64,000 nt of DNA from Sphingobacteriales bacterium (GCA_028288165.1 JAQBOG010000023.1:1-64000), one strand, 5' to 3'; shown: positions 46,656 to 55,322, numbered from the stretch's first letter. The notes: generated by a model from the sequence alone, not told the origin. Numbers and translations are program-made.

Positions 46656-46989
46656 AACTTGAGTTGATTTATGTTAATGGTATCGTTAAAGCTTGATTCT
46701 ATTTTTTAAAGTTTTCTTCAAATACAGAGCCAGTATGCTTCGATTAATAATAAACCAAAACCATTATGCATAACAGAATTTTGAATTCTGCAAGAATTAT
46801 CTATCAAAACTCATGAAGAAGGTTGGCAAAATGCACTAAATTCTTAGTTGCTTTTCTTGACCCCGATAGTTCAGACGCGAAACCATTAGCTTTTATGTAA
46901 ACCTCTAGGTTCAGAACTGAATGACGGGGCAGTAAAGCTTATGGCTTATTTAGTAAAGTCAAGAAAGAGGAATTATCCCGATTACAATA
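46656..46989. other. Gene-free stretch with an imperfect hairpin
   Basis: About 330 bases. CCCCGATAGTTCAG (46861-46874) is partly complementary to CTGAATGACGGGG (46917-46929), forming a long imperfect stem. No known RNA family is recognised. Confidence 0.35.
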
Positions 46990-48177
46990 TCAACGAACTG
47001 TTTGTTGAAAGGCTAATTTCCGTGAAGAGAAGTGCCTCATCATTAATATGCAACAAAATCCTACACCGATAAAAGCAAGTGCTGCACCAACATATTCTGG
47101 TGAAGTATATCCGTATCCCAAGGCAATGGGTAAACCTCCAAGAAATGCACCAATTGCATTTCCAAAATTGGCGGTGGCCTGAAGTACTGCAGATGCAATC
47201 ATCTCAGAGCCTTTAGCAGCATTGATCATCAGCATTTGCATGGGTGAGATAACCGCAAAAGCGATTGCACCGGTAATAAAAGTCATGATAATAGCTGGAG
47301 TTTTATATTGGGATATTCCTGCAATAATGAGCAAAGAAATGATCATCGCACTTAATAATAGGGTAGTTGTTTTAAGAGGGGAGAATTTATCTGCTAGTCG
47401 GCCACCAATGAAATTTCCAAGAGCCATTCCCAAACCGGCAATAATCATAATAAAAGTAATCTTGTTTTTACCGTAGCCCGCCACTTCCGTCATCAATGGC
47501 GCAATGTAACTGATCCATGCAAACATGCCGCCTGTACCAATTGCAGAAATTCCAATTATTAGCCATGGATTAATCGTTGTAAATACTTTCAAGCTGCTTT
47601 TAAAACTGTCTTGATTAGAATGTTCCGTAGCAGGAAGCCACAGTTTTGTCATGAGTGATGTGGTTAACCCGAATACTGCAACAATAAAAAAAGATATTCT
47701 CCAGCTAAAGTTATGTCCAATGTAAGTTCCCAATGGTACACCAAAAATGTTGGCAATAGTTAAGCCTGCAAACATCATGGAAATTGCTCTAGCTTCTTTA
47801 CCTGGCTCGGCTAACTTACTGGCAACTACTGCTCCAATGCCAAAGAAGGCTCCGTGTGGCAAGCCACAAAATACTCTGGAAATTAACAATATATTGTAAT
47901 TTGGTGATATAGCAAATAGTGCGTTGAACAATGCGAATGTTAACATCAAGCCGATTAACACCTTTTTAGGACTAAGTTTCGAAAATAAACCAACCATTAA
48001 AGGAGCTCCTATGACCACCCCAAGAGCATACGCAGAAATTAAATGACCGGCGGAAGGAATTGATATATCTAAAGACTTTGAAACATCAGGCAAAACTCCC
48101 ATCATCATAAATTCAGCCATGCCTAAACTAAATCCTCCTAATGTGAGTGGTATTAAACTTTTATTAATTTTAATCAT
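46990..48177 (-). CDS. MFS transporter, AraJ-like exporter
   Basis: A 395-residue inner-membrane transporter with 12 hydrophobic helices. The MFS loop motif appears as GGRLADKFSPLKT, and the start is MIKINKSLIPLTLGGFSLGM. Relatives export sugars or drugs. The ATG at 48177 is chosen over an upstream ATG (48204), because the latter falls within a palindromic operator. A TAGTGTAC-AAA-GTACACTA palindrome lies 18-36 bases before the start, so a repressor probably controls it. Confidence 0.87.
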   Translation of the reverse strand: MIKINKSLIPLTLGGFSLGMAEFMMMGVLPDVSKSLDISIPSAGHLISAYALGVVIGAPLMVGLFSKLSPKKVLIGLMLTFALFNALFAISPNYNILLISRVFCGLPHGAFFGIGAVVASKLAEPGKEARAISMMFAGLTIANIFGVPLGTYIGHNFSWRISFFIVAVFGLTTSLMTKLWLPATEHSNQDSFKSSLKVFTTINPWLIIGISAIGTGGMFAWISYIAPLMTEVAGYGKNKITFIMIIAGLGMALGNFIGGRLADKFSPLKTTTLLLSAMIISLLIIAGISQYKTPAIIMTFITGAIAFAVISPMQMLMINAAKGSEMIASAVLQATANFGNAIGAFLGGLPIALGYGYTSPEYVGAALAFIGVGFCCILMMRHFSSRKLAFQQTVR

Positions 48178-48194
48178 AATAGTAAACTTCTTGT

Positions 48195-48213
48195 TAGTGT
48201 ACAAAGTACACTA
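48195..48213. promoter_or_regulatory. Palindromic operator before the MFS gene
   Basis: TAGTGTAC-AAA-GTACACTA is a perfect 8+8 inverted repeat with a 3-base centre, 18 bases before the MFS start codon. It is a probable binding site for a TetR-, MarR- or HxlR-like regulator. No such regulator gene lies immediately next to it; the HxlR gene at 54.3 kb uses a different palindrome. Confidence 0.75.
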
Positions 48214-48520
48214 GCAAAGATACGGTAATAATTATTTTTGAATTGTCAAGTTTTTGGAAAATGTAGATGTTTAGCTGACGCAAGTCGTAGTACTGTTATA
48301 AGGGTGGATGAGGATAGATGAAAATGCAGGAATATAATATACTGGAACTTCGACTCTTATTTATTCCATAATTAATAATTTACTTGTTTCTCTCAAAAAC
48401 CTATAGCTATCATAAAAAATTTCTTTTATTATATGGAGATTAAAATTTAATAGTCGATTAACGAATCAATCGTTCTGAGATTGGTTTAATTGTTGTAAAG
48501 AATTTTTAAAAACACTTCTT
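48214..48520. other. Gene-free stretch between divergent genes
   Basis: About 310 AT-rich bases between the MFS operator and the acidic-protein gene, without repeats. Confidence 0.4.
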
Positions 48521-48898
48521 ATGACAAACACACTAGATAATACAGTTCCTAGCCCAGATAGCCAGAGAATTGAAGATGAGCCAAACGCTAATAGCAATTT
48601 TTCAAATGTTACAGACAACTATGACCCAAATGATCTTACTCCAGAGGAGAGTCTAGAAGATGATTTTGATGACGATGAGGAAGATGATGACATTGCAAAG
48701 AGTTCTAATGTAGATGAACCAGATTTAGATGAGGATGAAATTGCAAGGGTATTTCCAAATCAAGATGACGAGGTACCTGATCCTGATGATGTAGATGGTA
48801 CTTCAGACTTTGATGAAGATATTGACCCTGCTGAAATTGATATCCCTGATGAGTATGCCGATTCGGAAGAGGGTGATTTAAAGGAGGATGATATTTAA
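48521..48898 (+). CDS. Highly acidic hypothetical protein
   Basis: A 125-residue protein with about 40% Asp/Glu, disordered, with long acidic runs (EDDFDDDEEDDDIAKS, PDPDDVDGTSDFDEDIDP). No signal or known domain. It may bind basic partners, calcium or nucleic-acid-binding proteins, but this is inference. It converges with the response-regulator gene, only 12 bases away. A similar, shorter acidic protein is encoded at 11549-11776. Confidence 0.65.
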   Translation: MTNTLDNTVPSPDSQRIEDEPNANSNFSNVTDNYDPNDLTPEESLEDDFDDDEEDDDIAKSSNVDEPDLDEDEIARVFPNQDDEVPDPDDVDGTSDFDEDIDPAEIDIPDEYADSEEGDLKEDDI

Positions 48899-48910
48899 TT
48901 TCAATTTAAC

Positions 48911-49333
48911 TTAAGCAGCGGTAAGTTCGTTTGGATTTCCTTTTTCATTTGTTTCCGATGTATGATCTGGAAGTAGAATATTAGAAATGGCAACTTTGAG
49001 AATATCTGGATTGAATGGTTTTGGGAGTACGAAGTCAATTTTGAAAGACATGTTTCTAGCGATATGATCCAGATTTTCTTCACCTGATAATAAGATAATG
49101 GGAGTGAACCTATAAAAACCACTTATTTTCAAATTGTGAATGAACATCTTTCCATCAAAATGAGGCATTGATAAGTCTGAAATAATAAGATCTGGGTTGT
49201 TGCCTTCCTCTAACCAACTAAAGGCGTTCATGCCGCTGTTTTTTATTACAAGGTCATAATATGGTGACAATACAAAGTTTAAAAGTTTTAAGATACTTAA
49301 TTCGTCGTCAACAATAAGTATTTGTTTCTTCAT
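48911..49333 (-). CDS. Single-domain response regulator
   Basis: A 140-residue receiver. Landmarks are ILIVDDELSILK (acidic pair), the phospho-acceptor Asp in LIISDLSMPHFDG, an FTPIILLSGEEN segment (Ser switch) and the Lys in FVLPKPFNP. There is no output domain, so it acts by protein contact. Unlike the receiver at 29.1 kb, it is intact. No kinase is adjacent; the damaged PAS kinase is 2.5 kb away. Confidence 0.9.
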   Translation of the reverse strand: MKKQILIVDDELSILKLLNFVLSPYYDLVIKNSGMNAFSWLEEGNNPDLIISDLSMPHFDGKMFIHNLKISGFYRFTPIILLSGEENLDHIARNMSFKIDFVLPKPFNPDILKVAISNILLPDHTSETNEKGNPNELTAA

Positions 49334-49751
49334 ATTTTAATAGCTAACAAACTGATTTATTATATTTTAAAGAACAACTTAGTGTTGCTATAAATTTTTT
49401 ACACCTATTAAATGTTCATTATATACGAGTATCATTTTTAAAAGGTTTACAAAAAGGCAAACTATTTAGCAAAATGTCTTAATTGATACAAATTTTCATT
49501 ACTTGTTAAACCAGATTGAGTATCACAAAAAGACAATCGCGACATATTAACTGGATAAGATAATATGTTATTTTAAATTTGATACCTGATTTCTTAACTT
49601 TAAGATTGAATGGTATATTAAGGAATAATTAAGGAATAAAAAAACCCTGTAAGTTGTTAACTTACAGGGTTTAAATTCGATTTTTAGTACTCAGGACGAT
49701 ACAAATTTCCAAACATTTTATTGAAGATTTGGATTCTCGTTTGTAGTCATT
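49334..49751. other. Gene-free stretch with a terminator hairpin
   Basis: About 420 bases holding the hairpin at 49642-49672. No gene is supported. Confidence 0.45.
49642..49672. terminator. Bidirectional terminator hairpin
   Basis: AAACCCTGTAAGTT (49642-49655) is perfectly complementary to AACTTACAGGGTTT (49659-49672), around a 3-base loop. It lies 80 bases beyond the dienelactone-hydrolase gene stop on the minus strand. Confidence 0.8.
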
Positions 49752-50639
49752 CTATTTTAATTTTTTCTTAAAGAAATCAATAGTACGCCCCCAAGCCAGG
49801 TCTGCCGCGGCTTTGTCGTAACGGGGCGTAGTATCGTTATGAAAACCGTGATTGGTTTCAGGATAAATGTAAGTGGTGTACTCTTTATTACTTGCTTTCA
49901 ACACAGCTTCATAAGCCGGCCAACCTGCATTATAACTTCTATCTAATTCAGCATAGTGGATGAGAAGCGGGGCATTAATTTGGGGTACTTCTTCAGCAGG
50001 GGGGTGTCCGCCATAGAAAGGAACGGCCGCCGCTAAATCAGGAATTTTTACAGCCATTAAATTTGCAATTGTTCCTCCAAAGCAAAAGCCAACCACACCA
50101 ACTTTACCATTACATTGTTTATGGTTCTTTAAATACTCGTAAGCTGCTATAAAGTCCTCAAGCATTTCCTCTGTACTACGCATGCTGTGCATCTCCCTGC
50201 CGTCGTCGTCGTTACCCGGATAGCCACCGAGTGGAGTTAACGCATCAGGTGCAAGAGAAATAAAACCGGCCAGCGAAGCTCTTCTTGCCACGTCTTCAAT
50301 ATGCGGATTCAACCCGCGATTTTCATGGACAACGATAATTCCACTAAGCTTTTCTTTTATATCTGCAGGCAGAGATAATAGTGCTTTTATGTCGCCCCCT
50401 CCTTTCTGAGATTGAAAGGTGACGTATTCAGATTTTAAGGAATGGTCGTCGGCTTCTACCTGAATCTTCCCTTTGTAATCGGGCATAATAAAATTCATCA
50501 GGGAAGAAACTGTAATTCCGTCTACCTCAAAGGTAGAAAGCTTTTGCATGAATTCTTTTTTGGTTAAACGATGATGTACATAATCATCATAAAGGTCAAA
50601 AACCCCTTGTTTAATGTCTGCTCTTGTAATTTCTTTCAT
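49752..50639 (-). CDS. Dienelactone hydrolase-family protein
   Basis: A 295-residue alpha/beta hydrolase. The IVVHENRGLNPHIEDVAR and GFCFGGTIANLMAV segments are characteristic; the nucleophile is the Cys in GFCFGG. The acid/base lie in HYAELDRSYNAGWPAY and NHGFHNDTTPRY. The family opens carboxymethylene-butenolide rings in aromatic degradation, but no pathway genes are nearby. Downstream on the same strand is the terminator at 49642. Confidence 0.9.
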   Translation of the reverse strand: MKEITRADIKQGVFDLYDDYVHHRLTKKEFMQKLSTFEVDGITVSSLMNFIMPDYKGKIQVEADDHSLKSEYVTFQSQKGGGDIKALLSLPADIKEKLSGIIVVHENRGLNPHIEDVARRASLAGFISLAPDALTPLGGYPGNDDDGREMHSMRSTEEMLEDFIAAYEYLKNHKQCNGKVGVVGFCFGGTIANLMAVKIPDLAAAVPFYGGHPPAEEVPQINAPLLIHYAELDRSYNAGWPAYEAVLKASNKEYTTYIYPETNHGFHNDTTPRYDKAAADLAWGRTIDFFKKKLK

Positions 50640-51003
50640 ATCTCTTCGAATAAAATGAAGCTGGCTTCCTGATCTTTTTTAAACTCTCCGGGTTTGTTTC
50701 CTGTATTTCTGCTTGTAGTGTTATGAAGGCGTCAATATATTCCTCCTTCATCTCCAAATAATTACAGAACACAAACAGATGAGAACACTCGCTAATCTGG
50801 TGTTGGTTCGCGGAAACTGGTTTTTAATCTTTCCTTTAATTCCTGATTGCTAACAATCAATACTTTATATAGTTGCAAACCGTAAGATGAAACTGACAGG
50901 CGGATTGCCTCTTTTAATTTTTCCAGTTCCTGCCCTCTCACTTTTTTGTCGGGATGAAGCGTTTTGTTGCGTATCGCCAGTGTAAATTTTCCAGTAACTG
51001 CAT
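50640..51003 (-). pseudogene. Truncated nitroreductase remnant
   Basis: From ATG at 51003, LLENLHWRYATKRFIPTKK matches the nitroreductase N-terminus; after an A6 frame change it reads KLKEAIRLSVSSYGLQLYKV and LIVSNQELKERLKTS. A further change gives HQISECSHLFVFCNYLEM and EEYIDAFITLQAEIQ. The C-terminal half of the normal protein (about 210 residues) is missing and the remnant abuts the next gene. FMN-dependent nitroreductases reduce quinones or nitro groups; this copy cannot. Confidence 0.8.
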
Positions 51004-51012
51004 AAAATGGTT

Positions 51013-51750
51013 TTAATCTAAGAGGTAATTTTTAATAGTAAACTGTTCTTTAAAACCTAGTTTATCGTACAGGCCTTTTCCCATAACCGAGGCTTGCAAG
51101 ATAACGTAAGAGGCTTGTAATACTACAGCTCGATTCAGTGCGAACTCCATAATTTCTTCCGCAATGCCTTGCCTTCTCATTTCTGGAATAACCCCTACTC
51201 CATGAATTCCCACTACATCGTCTGTTTTGTAGATTATTGCCGTTCCGACGGGCTGCCCCTGATAGGAAGCTAGATAAAATTCTATATCGTTCTGTGTGTT
51301 GGTAAGAATGTCTTCGCATATTCGGTACCCGAAAGCTCTGGGATATACTACTGCCCATGCCTTTGCCTGATCACTATCCACAACCCTCTCAAGTTGTAGG
51401 CGTAACTGCTTTTGAGGTCGCTCACCCAACTGGAGTGACATTCCAATTTGAACAGATCTCTCTCTAAAGCCAGCTCCCTCTAAAAACTTGAATGAGGTGT
51501 TGTTATTAAATCCCCAACAAGGTATTATCAGGTTTTTTGAAGTTGTATGAATTTGGTGTTTGGCAGCCTCAATACTCTCTTCAGTTATCTCTTGTCCGAA
51601 CCATAGCCGGTTGGGCCAGTCTGAATTTTCTACATAGCAGTAATTGAAATCATTAGACCGAAAGCAGCCTTCAAACGGCGTCGCTGCTGCCTGCCAAAGT
51701 GAAACGAGGTTTTCAATATTGGCTTGTAATGTATTAAGTCTATCCATCAT
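51013..51750 (-). CDS. GNAT acetyltransferase
   Basis: A 245-residue GNAT protein. The C-terminal half has the acetyl-CoA motif GVGVIPEMRRQGIAEEIMEF (R-Q-G-x-A signature) and an ILQASVMGKGLYDKLGFKEQ ending. The N-terminal half is less conserved. It starts directly after the stop of the DMT gene, with TAA immediately before ATG, so the two are translationally coupled. The substrate is unknown; it may modify a transported amine. Confidence 0.9.
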   Translation of the reverse strand: MMDRLNTLQANIENLVSLWQAAATPFEGCFRSNDFNYCYVENSDWPNRLWFGQEITEESIEAAKHQIHTTSKNLIIPCWGFNNNTSFKFLEGAGFRERSVQIGMSLQLGERPQKQLRLQLERVVDSDQAKAWAVVYPRAFGYRICEDILTNTQNDIEFYLASYQGQPVGTAIIYKTDDVVGIHGVGVIPEMRRQGIAEEIMEFALNRAVVLQASYVILQASVMGKGLYDKLGFKEQFTIKNYLLD

Positions 51751-52194
51751 TTATTTAATAAGTAATATTCCTGCCAGCATAAAAGCTGCACCTAGTAATT
51801 TCTTTATGGTTATCGGTTCTACGGGTAAGTTTAACCAGCCGTAATGACCTGCCACAATAGCGAGGATGAGTTGTCCGGACAGTCCGAGAGACATCATGGT
51901 GGAGAGGCCTAATTTGGGAATAGTGTAGTAGTAAAGACTGATGCCAAGTACACTAAAAAGCCCTCCGGTAAACCACAAATAGAACGGAACCTGCTTTACG
52001 ACACTTGGGGAGGGCAAGTTTTTAACAGTGAGCGCAACGATTATCAGCGCAAAAAAAGTACTGCTGACAGATTGGGTGACTGAAGCTAATATCGGCTTTT
52101 TAAGTATTATGCCGAGGTTAGCGTTTAAACTTGCTTGAATGGCTAAGAACACACCACCGATAAATGCTAAAACAGCCAGCGAAAATTGATTCAT
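51751..52194 (-). CDS. DMT transporter, YdcZ/DUF606 family
   Basis: A 147-residue inner-membrane protein with about five helices (for example LAVLAFIGGVFLAIQASLNA and GLSGQLILAIVAGHYG). It belongs to the half-size DMT/EamA group represented by YdcZ. It is likely a dimeric exporter. Its stop is directly followed by the GNAT start, which suggests that the modified product is exported together or that one enzyme supports the other. A Crp/Fnr gene lies 57 bases upstream on the same strand. Confidence 0.88.
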   Translation of the reverse strand: MNQFSLAVLAFIGGVFLAIQASLNANLGIILKKPILASVTQSVSSTFFALIIVALTVKNLPSPSVVKQVPFYLWFTGGLFSVLGISLYYYTIPKLGLSTMMSLGLSGQLILAIVAGHYGWLNLPVEPITIKKLLGAAFMLAGILLIK

Positions 52195-52251
52195 GAAGCA
52201 AAGGTAGGCCGAAGAATTTTCAAGGCCCTTTACATATGTTGATTTGCCAAT

Positions 52252-52845
52252 TTATTTTAAATCTTTTCGGATTCTGCTTAGCTGGGTTGGTGTAATGCCC
52301 AGGTGTGAGGCGATGTGCTGCAATGGAATTCTCTTATCAACACTAGGGTGTTGCCTGATAAACTTTAAATAACGAACGGTTGCATTTTCAAAAACCAATG
52401 ATACTTCTCTTTGCTCTTTTTCGATAATCCAATTGCGTTCAATGTAAGCGATATAATAATCTTTAAGGTCATTATTTTTAAAAATCAGTTCCCGGTATTT
52501 GCTATAATCAATGCTGATTAAGACGGAGTCTTCCAATGCCTCCAGGGTAAATGTTGAAGGACTTTTTTGAATGGCTGATACGGTAGAGCCGGCAAAATTT
52601 TTCTCGAGAAAAAGGTTTTTGTTATAAAGATTCCCCTCTATATCTGCACAAAAAGCTCTCACTACTCCCTCACAGATAAAATATAGCTTGCGTGAAATTT
52701 GACCTTCTCTAAGTAGTATTTCTCCTTTTTCAACGGCTTTAAATTGGATAGTTTCCAGGATAAAAGACCATGATTTTTCGGAAATAGGCGAATAGCTTTC
52801 AAACTTCACTTTCAGGTCTGATATATGCTTCGCTTTATCAATCAT
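52252..52845 (-). CDS. Crp/Fnr-family transcriptional regulator
   Basis: A 197-residue regulator. The N-terminal cyclic-nucleotide-binding barrel (about 15-130) has EKGEILLREGQISRKLYFIC and FAGSTVSAIQKSPSTFTLEA. The C-terminal helix-turn-helix ends PLQHIASHLGITPTQLSRIR. The FNR cysteines are absent. It lies 57 bases from the DMT-GNAT pair on the same strand, and probably controls it. Confidence 0.9.
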   Translation of the reverse strand: MIDKAKHISDLKVKFESYSPISEKSWSFILETIQFKAVEKGEILLREGQISRKLYFICEGVVRAFCADIEGNLYNKNLFLEKNFAGSTVSAIQKSPSTFTLEALEDSVLISIDYSKYRELIFKNNDLKDYYIAYIERNWIIEKEQREVSLVFENATVRYLKFIRQHPSVDKRIPLQHIASHLGITPTQLSRIRKDLK

Positions 52846-53098
52846 ATTGCAAATTAGCTAAATTTAATTCGTCGTATTGCATTATAAGGAACCTGAAGCC
52901 GGCCCACTTGAGTTTAGTTGCGATTTTCCCTTCGTTTAACCGAGTTATCTCTTTTGTTAAGGCCTGTTTTCTACTCGAGATTTTGTCAACTTGACGCCTT
53001 GGTTGTAATGGTTATTGCTTTGTTAATATTAAGCTGGGCATATCAGTACCCAGTAGGCGTGGTAATAGTGGTTTTCTGTCAGGTTCAATTTTCCGACT

Positions 53099-53295
53099 TC
53101 ACAAGGGGCTCTGATGATAACTTACCGAGTATAGTCCGAATGCACTATCTGTAGCATAACTATTGCCTAAACTATTAAAGAAGGCTCTATTTGCATTTAC
53201 TTTGTTTAAAATGCTGTCCATATTGTCATTTTTTTTTGTGCTAATAATGTCACCGAATACACAAGTAACAATACTAATGTGTGTAACCTTTTCAT
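53099..53295 (-). pseudogene. Secreted-protein N-terminal stub
   Basis: From ATG 53295 a signal peptide (MKRLHTLVLLLVYSVTLLAQ) is followed by an A9 tract that breaks the frame. A second frame continues NMDSILNKVNANRAFF, NSLGNSYATDSAF and stops at 53099-53101. I do not recognise the protein. The stub begins 18 bases after the stop of the NmrA-like gene upstream on the same strand, and about 250 gene-free bases lie below it. Confidence 0.5.
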
Positions 53296-53313
53296 TTTGC
53301 AGTTCGTTGTTGG

Positions 53314-54171
53314 TTAATTAGTCGCAGAAAAAACGCTCTGGTTTTCTTTCACGAAGTCAGTAAATATGGTTGGATTTTTACCAGTCAACAAAGTGTAGTC
53401 GTTGCTGATTTCTTCCCATTGCCCTTTTGCTATGGTGCTGTATAATACAGCTAAAAATTCATGCAAAAAATCGGGAACATTAAGACTCACCAATGTTTTT
53501 TTGTATTCTTCAGGAGAAGGGCTGATATGCACTACCTTTTTTGATAATTGTTGAGAAAAAATATCTGCCATTTGACTGTGAGTCAGGGCTTCGTTTCCTG
53601 TAATGGAATAGGTTTTCCCTTTATGAACTGCTGGGTTTTCTAGCACAACAGCAGTAGCTTCGCCCACGTTTCTGATATCAACATACGAGGTTTTTCCTTT
53701 TTCCGATGGTGCTAACATGACACCATTTTGCACAGACTGTAAGAATTGATTTAGGAAATTTTGGAACACGAAACTTGGGCGTATAATCGTATAATCAATT
53801 CCCGAATTTTTCAACAATGCTTCTGTTTCATAAAAAATACTGTCGCGATTATCTGAGTATAAGGCCGTAGTAAGAACGATGTGCATAATTCCCGCATTTG
53901 TTGCTGCTTCAATAAAGGGTTTTGCCTTGAGGTGAAAATCGCTTGTAACCACCGGTGGTGGTGTAAGGGAAACGGTCGTTATACCGTTCAACGTGTCGGC
54001 AAACGTTTCGCGTTTATCCCAATCAAATGTTGTTAATTCTGTCTCGCTTCCAAAACGGCTTTTCAATTTTTCCAAATGGTTTGCAGCTGCTCTGAATGGA
54101 ATGTTTTTTTGTTGCAGATATTGAGCGGTGCTGCCACCAAAATTACCTGTTGCTCCTGTTACTAAGATCAT
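53314..54171 (-). CDS. NmrA-like NAD(P)-binding oxidoreductase
   Basis: A 285-residue Rossmann-fold protein: GATGNFGGSTAQYL is the nucleotide-binding loop, and YTIIRPSFVFQNFL and SYVDIRNVGEATAVVLENP are typical of the NmrA/quinone oxidoreductase-2 group. Such proteins sense or reduce quinones. It is transcribed divergently from the HxlR regulator, with a palindrome between them, so regulation by that protein is likely. The stub gene follows. Confidence 0.9.
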   Translation of the reverse strand: MILVTGATGNFGGSTAQYLQQKNIPFRAAANHLEKLKSRFGSETELTTFDWDKRETFADTLNGITTVSLTPPPVVTSDFHLKAKPFIEAATNAGIMHIVLTTALYSDNRDSIFYETEALLKNSGIDYTIIRPSFVFQNFLNQFLQSVQNGVMLAPSEKGKTSYVDIRNVGEATAVVLENPAVHKGKTYSITGNEALTHSQMADIFSQQLSKKVVHISPSPEEYKKTLVSLNVPDFLHEFLAVLYSTIAKGQWEEISNDYTLLTGKNPTIFTDFVKENQSVFSATN

Positions 54172-54243
54172 ACTTTAAATTTTTTAAATGAATAGATTAC
54201 TTTTGTTTCACAAAGGAACTAACAATAGTTTTAAAAAGTAACT

Positions 54244-54289
54244 TGTTACCTTTAGGTAACAGGGGAAAAGTGGTAACTTAATGGTAACT
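54244..54289. promoter_or_regulatory. HxlR-type operator in the divergent region
   Basis: TGTTACCTTTAGGTAACA (54244-54261) is an inverted repeat (TGTTACCT/AGGTAACA with a 2-base centre). Two direct half-sites GGTAACT follow (54272-54278 and 54283-54289), one helical turn apart. They overlap the HxlR start region, so autoregulation and control of the divergent oxidoreductase gene are probable. Confidence 0.7.
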
Positions 54290-54619
54290 AATATGGCTGA
54301 TTCACAAGAAAATTTGGAATGTCCGATAACCGCAATGCTTAGATTAATTGGCGGAAAGTGGAAACCTGTCATTTTATATTTTCTCACATTCGGAACAAGA
54401 CGGTTTGGCGAAATAGCCGTGCGTATTCCAACCATTTCAAGAAAAGTACTAACCGAACAGTTAAAAGAATTAGAAAAAGATGGATTGATCATGCGAAAAC
54501 AATACAATGAAATTCCTCCACGGGTAGAATACTCTCTTACCGACTTAGGTAAAAGTCTTTCTTCTGTGTTTAATGAAATGTCACTATGGGGTAAGAAAAA
54601 TGTTTTGGCGAAGCGGTAA
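54281..54619 (+). CDS. HxlR-family transcriptional regulator
   Basis: A 112-residue winged-helix regulator of the HxlR group: LECPITAMLRLIGGKWKPVI, LTFGTRRFGEIAVRIPTISR (recognition helix), LTEQLKELEKDGLIMRKQ and PRVEYSLTDLGKSL. The conserved Cys in ECPI can sense reactive species. Two ATGs (54281 and 54293) are possible; the first overlaps an operator half-site, so the second may be used. It is divergent to the NmrA-like gene. Confidence 0.92.
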   Translation: MVTNMADSQENLECPITAMLRLIGGKWKPVILYFLTFGTRRFGEIAVRIPTISRKVLTEQLKELEKDGLIMRKQYNEIPPRVEYSLTDLGKSLSSVFNEMSLWGKKNVLAKR

Positions 54620-55119
54620 AGTCGTATTGATTTACATTTTTATTCCCAAAAGTTGATGGGCTTGTTTTAATCTGTCTTGGGCGCTTCCGGATTAACATCA
54701 AAACCATCTCTTCAGTGAAGGTTAGATACGTCTTTATATCCTTTTTTTGGCCCATATAGTTCCTTCCTCATTCTCATGTTCAAATTTTAGCTAGTTGGCA
54801 AAGCCATTTAAAAAATCACTGTCAATTTCGAAGAATGCACATTCGATTTATATTTTCTTAATGTGCTTACTCCGATTTTTTCTCTTTTTTATTTGAGCAA
54901 ACCTGTCTTTTATAGTAAACTCCATAAAATTTGTAAAGCTTAAGCGCTTAGAGTGGTTTTTATGCTCTTCAGGAATTTTTTGAGTGATAGGAATTTTAGA
55001 TCTCAAAAATCAACCTTTTTTTCCTCTTCTCCACGACTTTTGAACCTGACCCTTAAAAGGCATTTTTTAAATTTACATGAAAACAAAAAACCCTCTTTAC
55101 GAGCTGTAAAGAGGGTTTG
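54620..55119. other. Gene-free stretch before the tRNA genes
   Basis: About 500 bases. A short minus-strand frame (54570-54755) has no recognisable domain. The hairpin at 55088-55117 ends the tRNA transcript. Nothing else was supported. Confidence 0.45.
55088..55117 (-). terminator. Terminator of the tRNA transcript
   Basis: AACCCTCTTTAC pairs with GTAAAGAGGGTT, directly downstream of tRNA-Leu on the minus strand, with a T-rich continuation. Confidence 0.85.
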
Positions 55120-55205
55120 TACTCGGAGCGGGAATCGAACCCGCACTCGCTTTAGGGCGAACAGGATTTTAAGTCCTGCGTGTCTACCAGTTCCACCATC
55201 CGAGC
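55120..55205 (-). tRNA. tRNA-Leu (anticodon UAA)
   Basis: On the minus strand, GCTCGGATGGTGGAACTGGT begins the gene, the anticodon arm CAGGA-CTTAAAA-TCCTG gives anticodon UAA, a long class II variable arm (TTCGCCCTAAAGCGA) follows, and GGGTTCGATTCCC is the T arm. The acceptor ends are GCTCGGA/TCCGAGT with a G-U first pair. The 86 nt length is typical of Leu tRNA. Confidence 0.97.
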
Positions 55206-55249
55206 AGATGATTTTAAATTTAAAACCCTTCCTGGTAGGGAAGGGATTG

Positions 55250-55322
<73 letters not shown>

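Noticed and set aside
54570-54755. Minus-strand open frame near tRNA genes, considered as an integrase remnant
   Set aside because: No recombinase active-site motif could be identified, and the tRNA ends show no attachment-site duplication.
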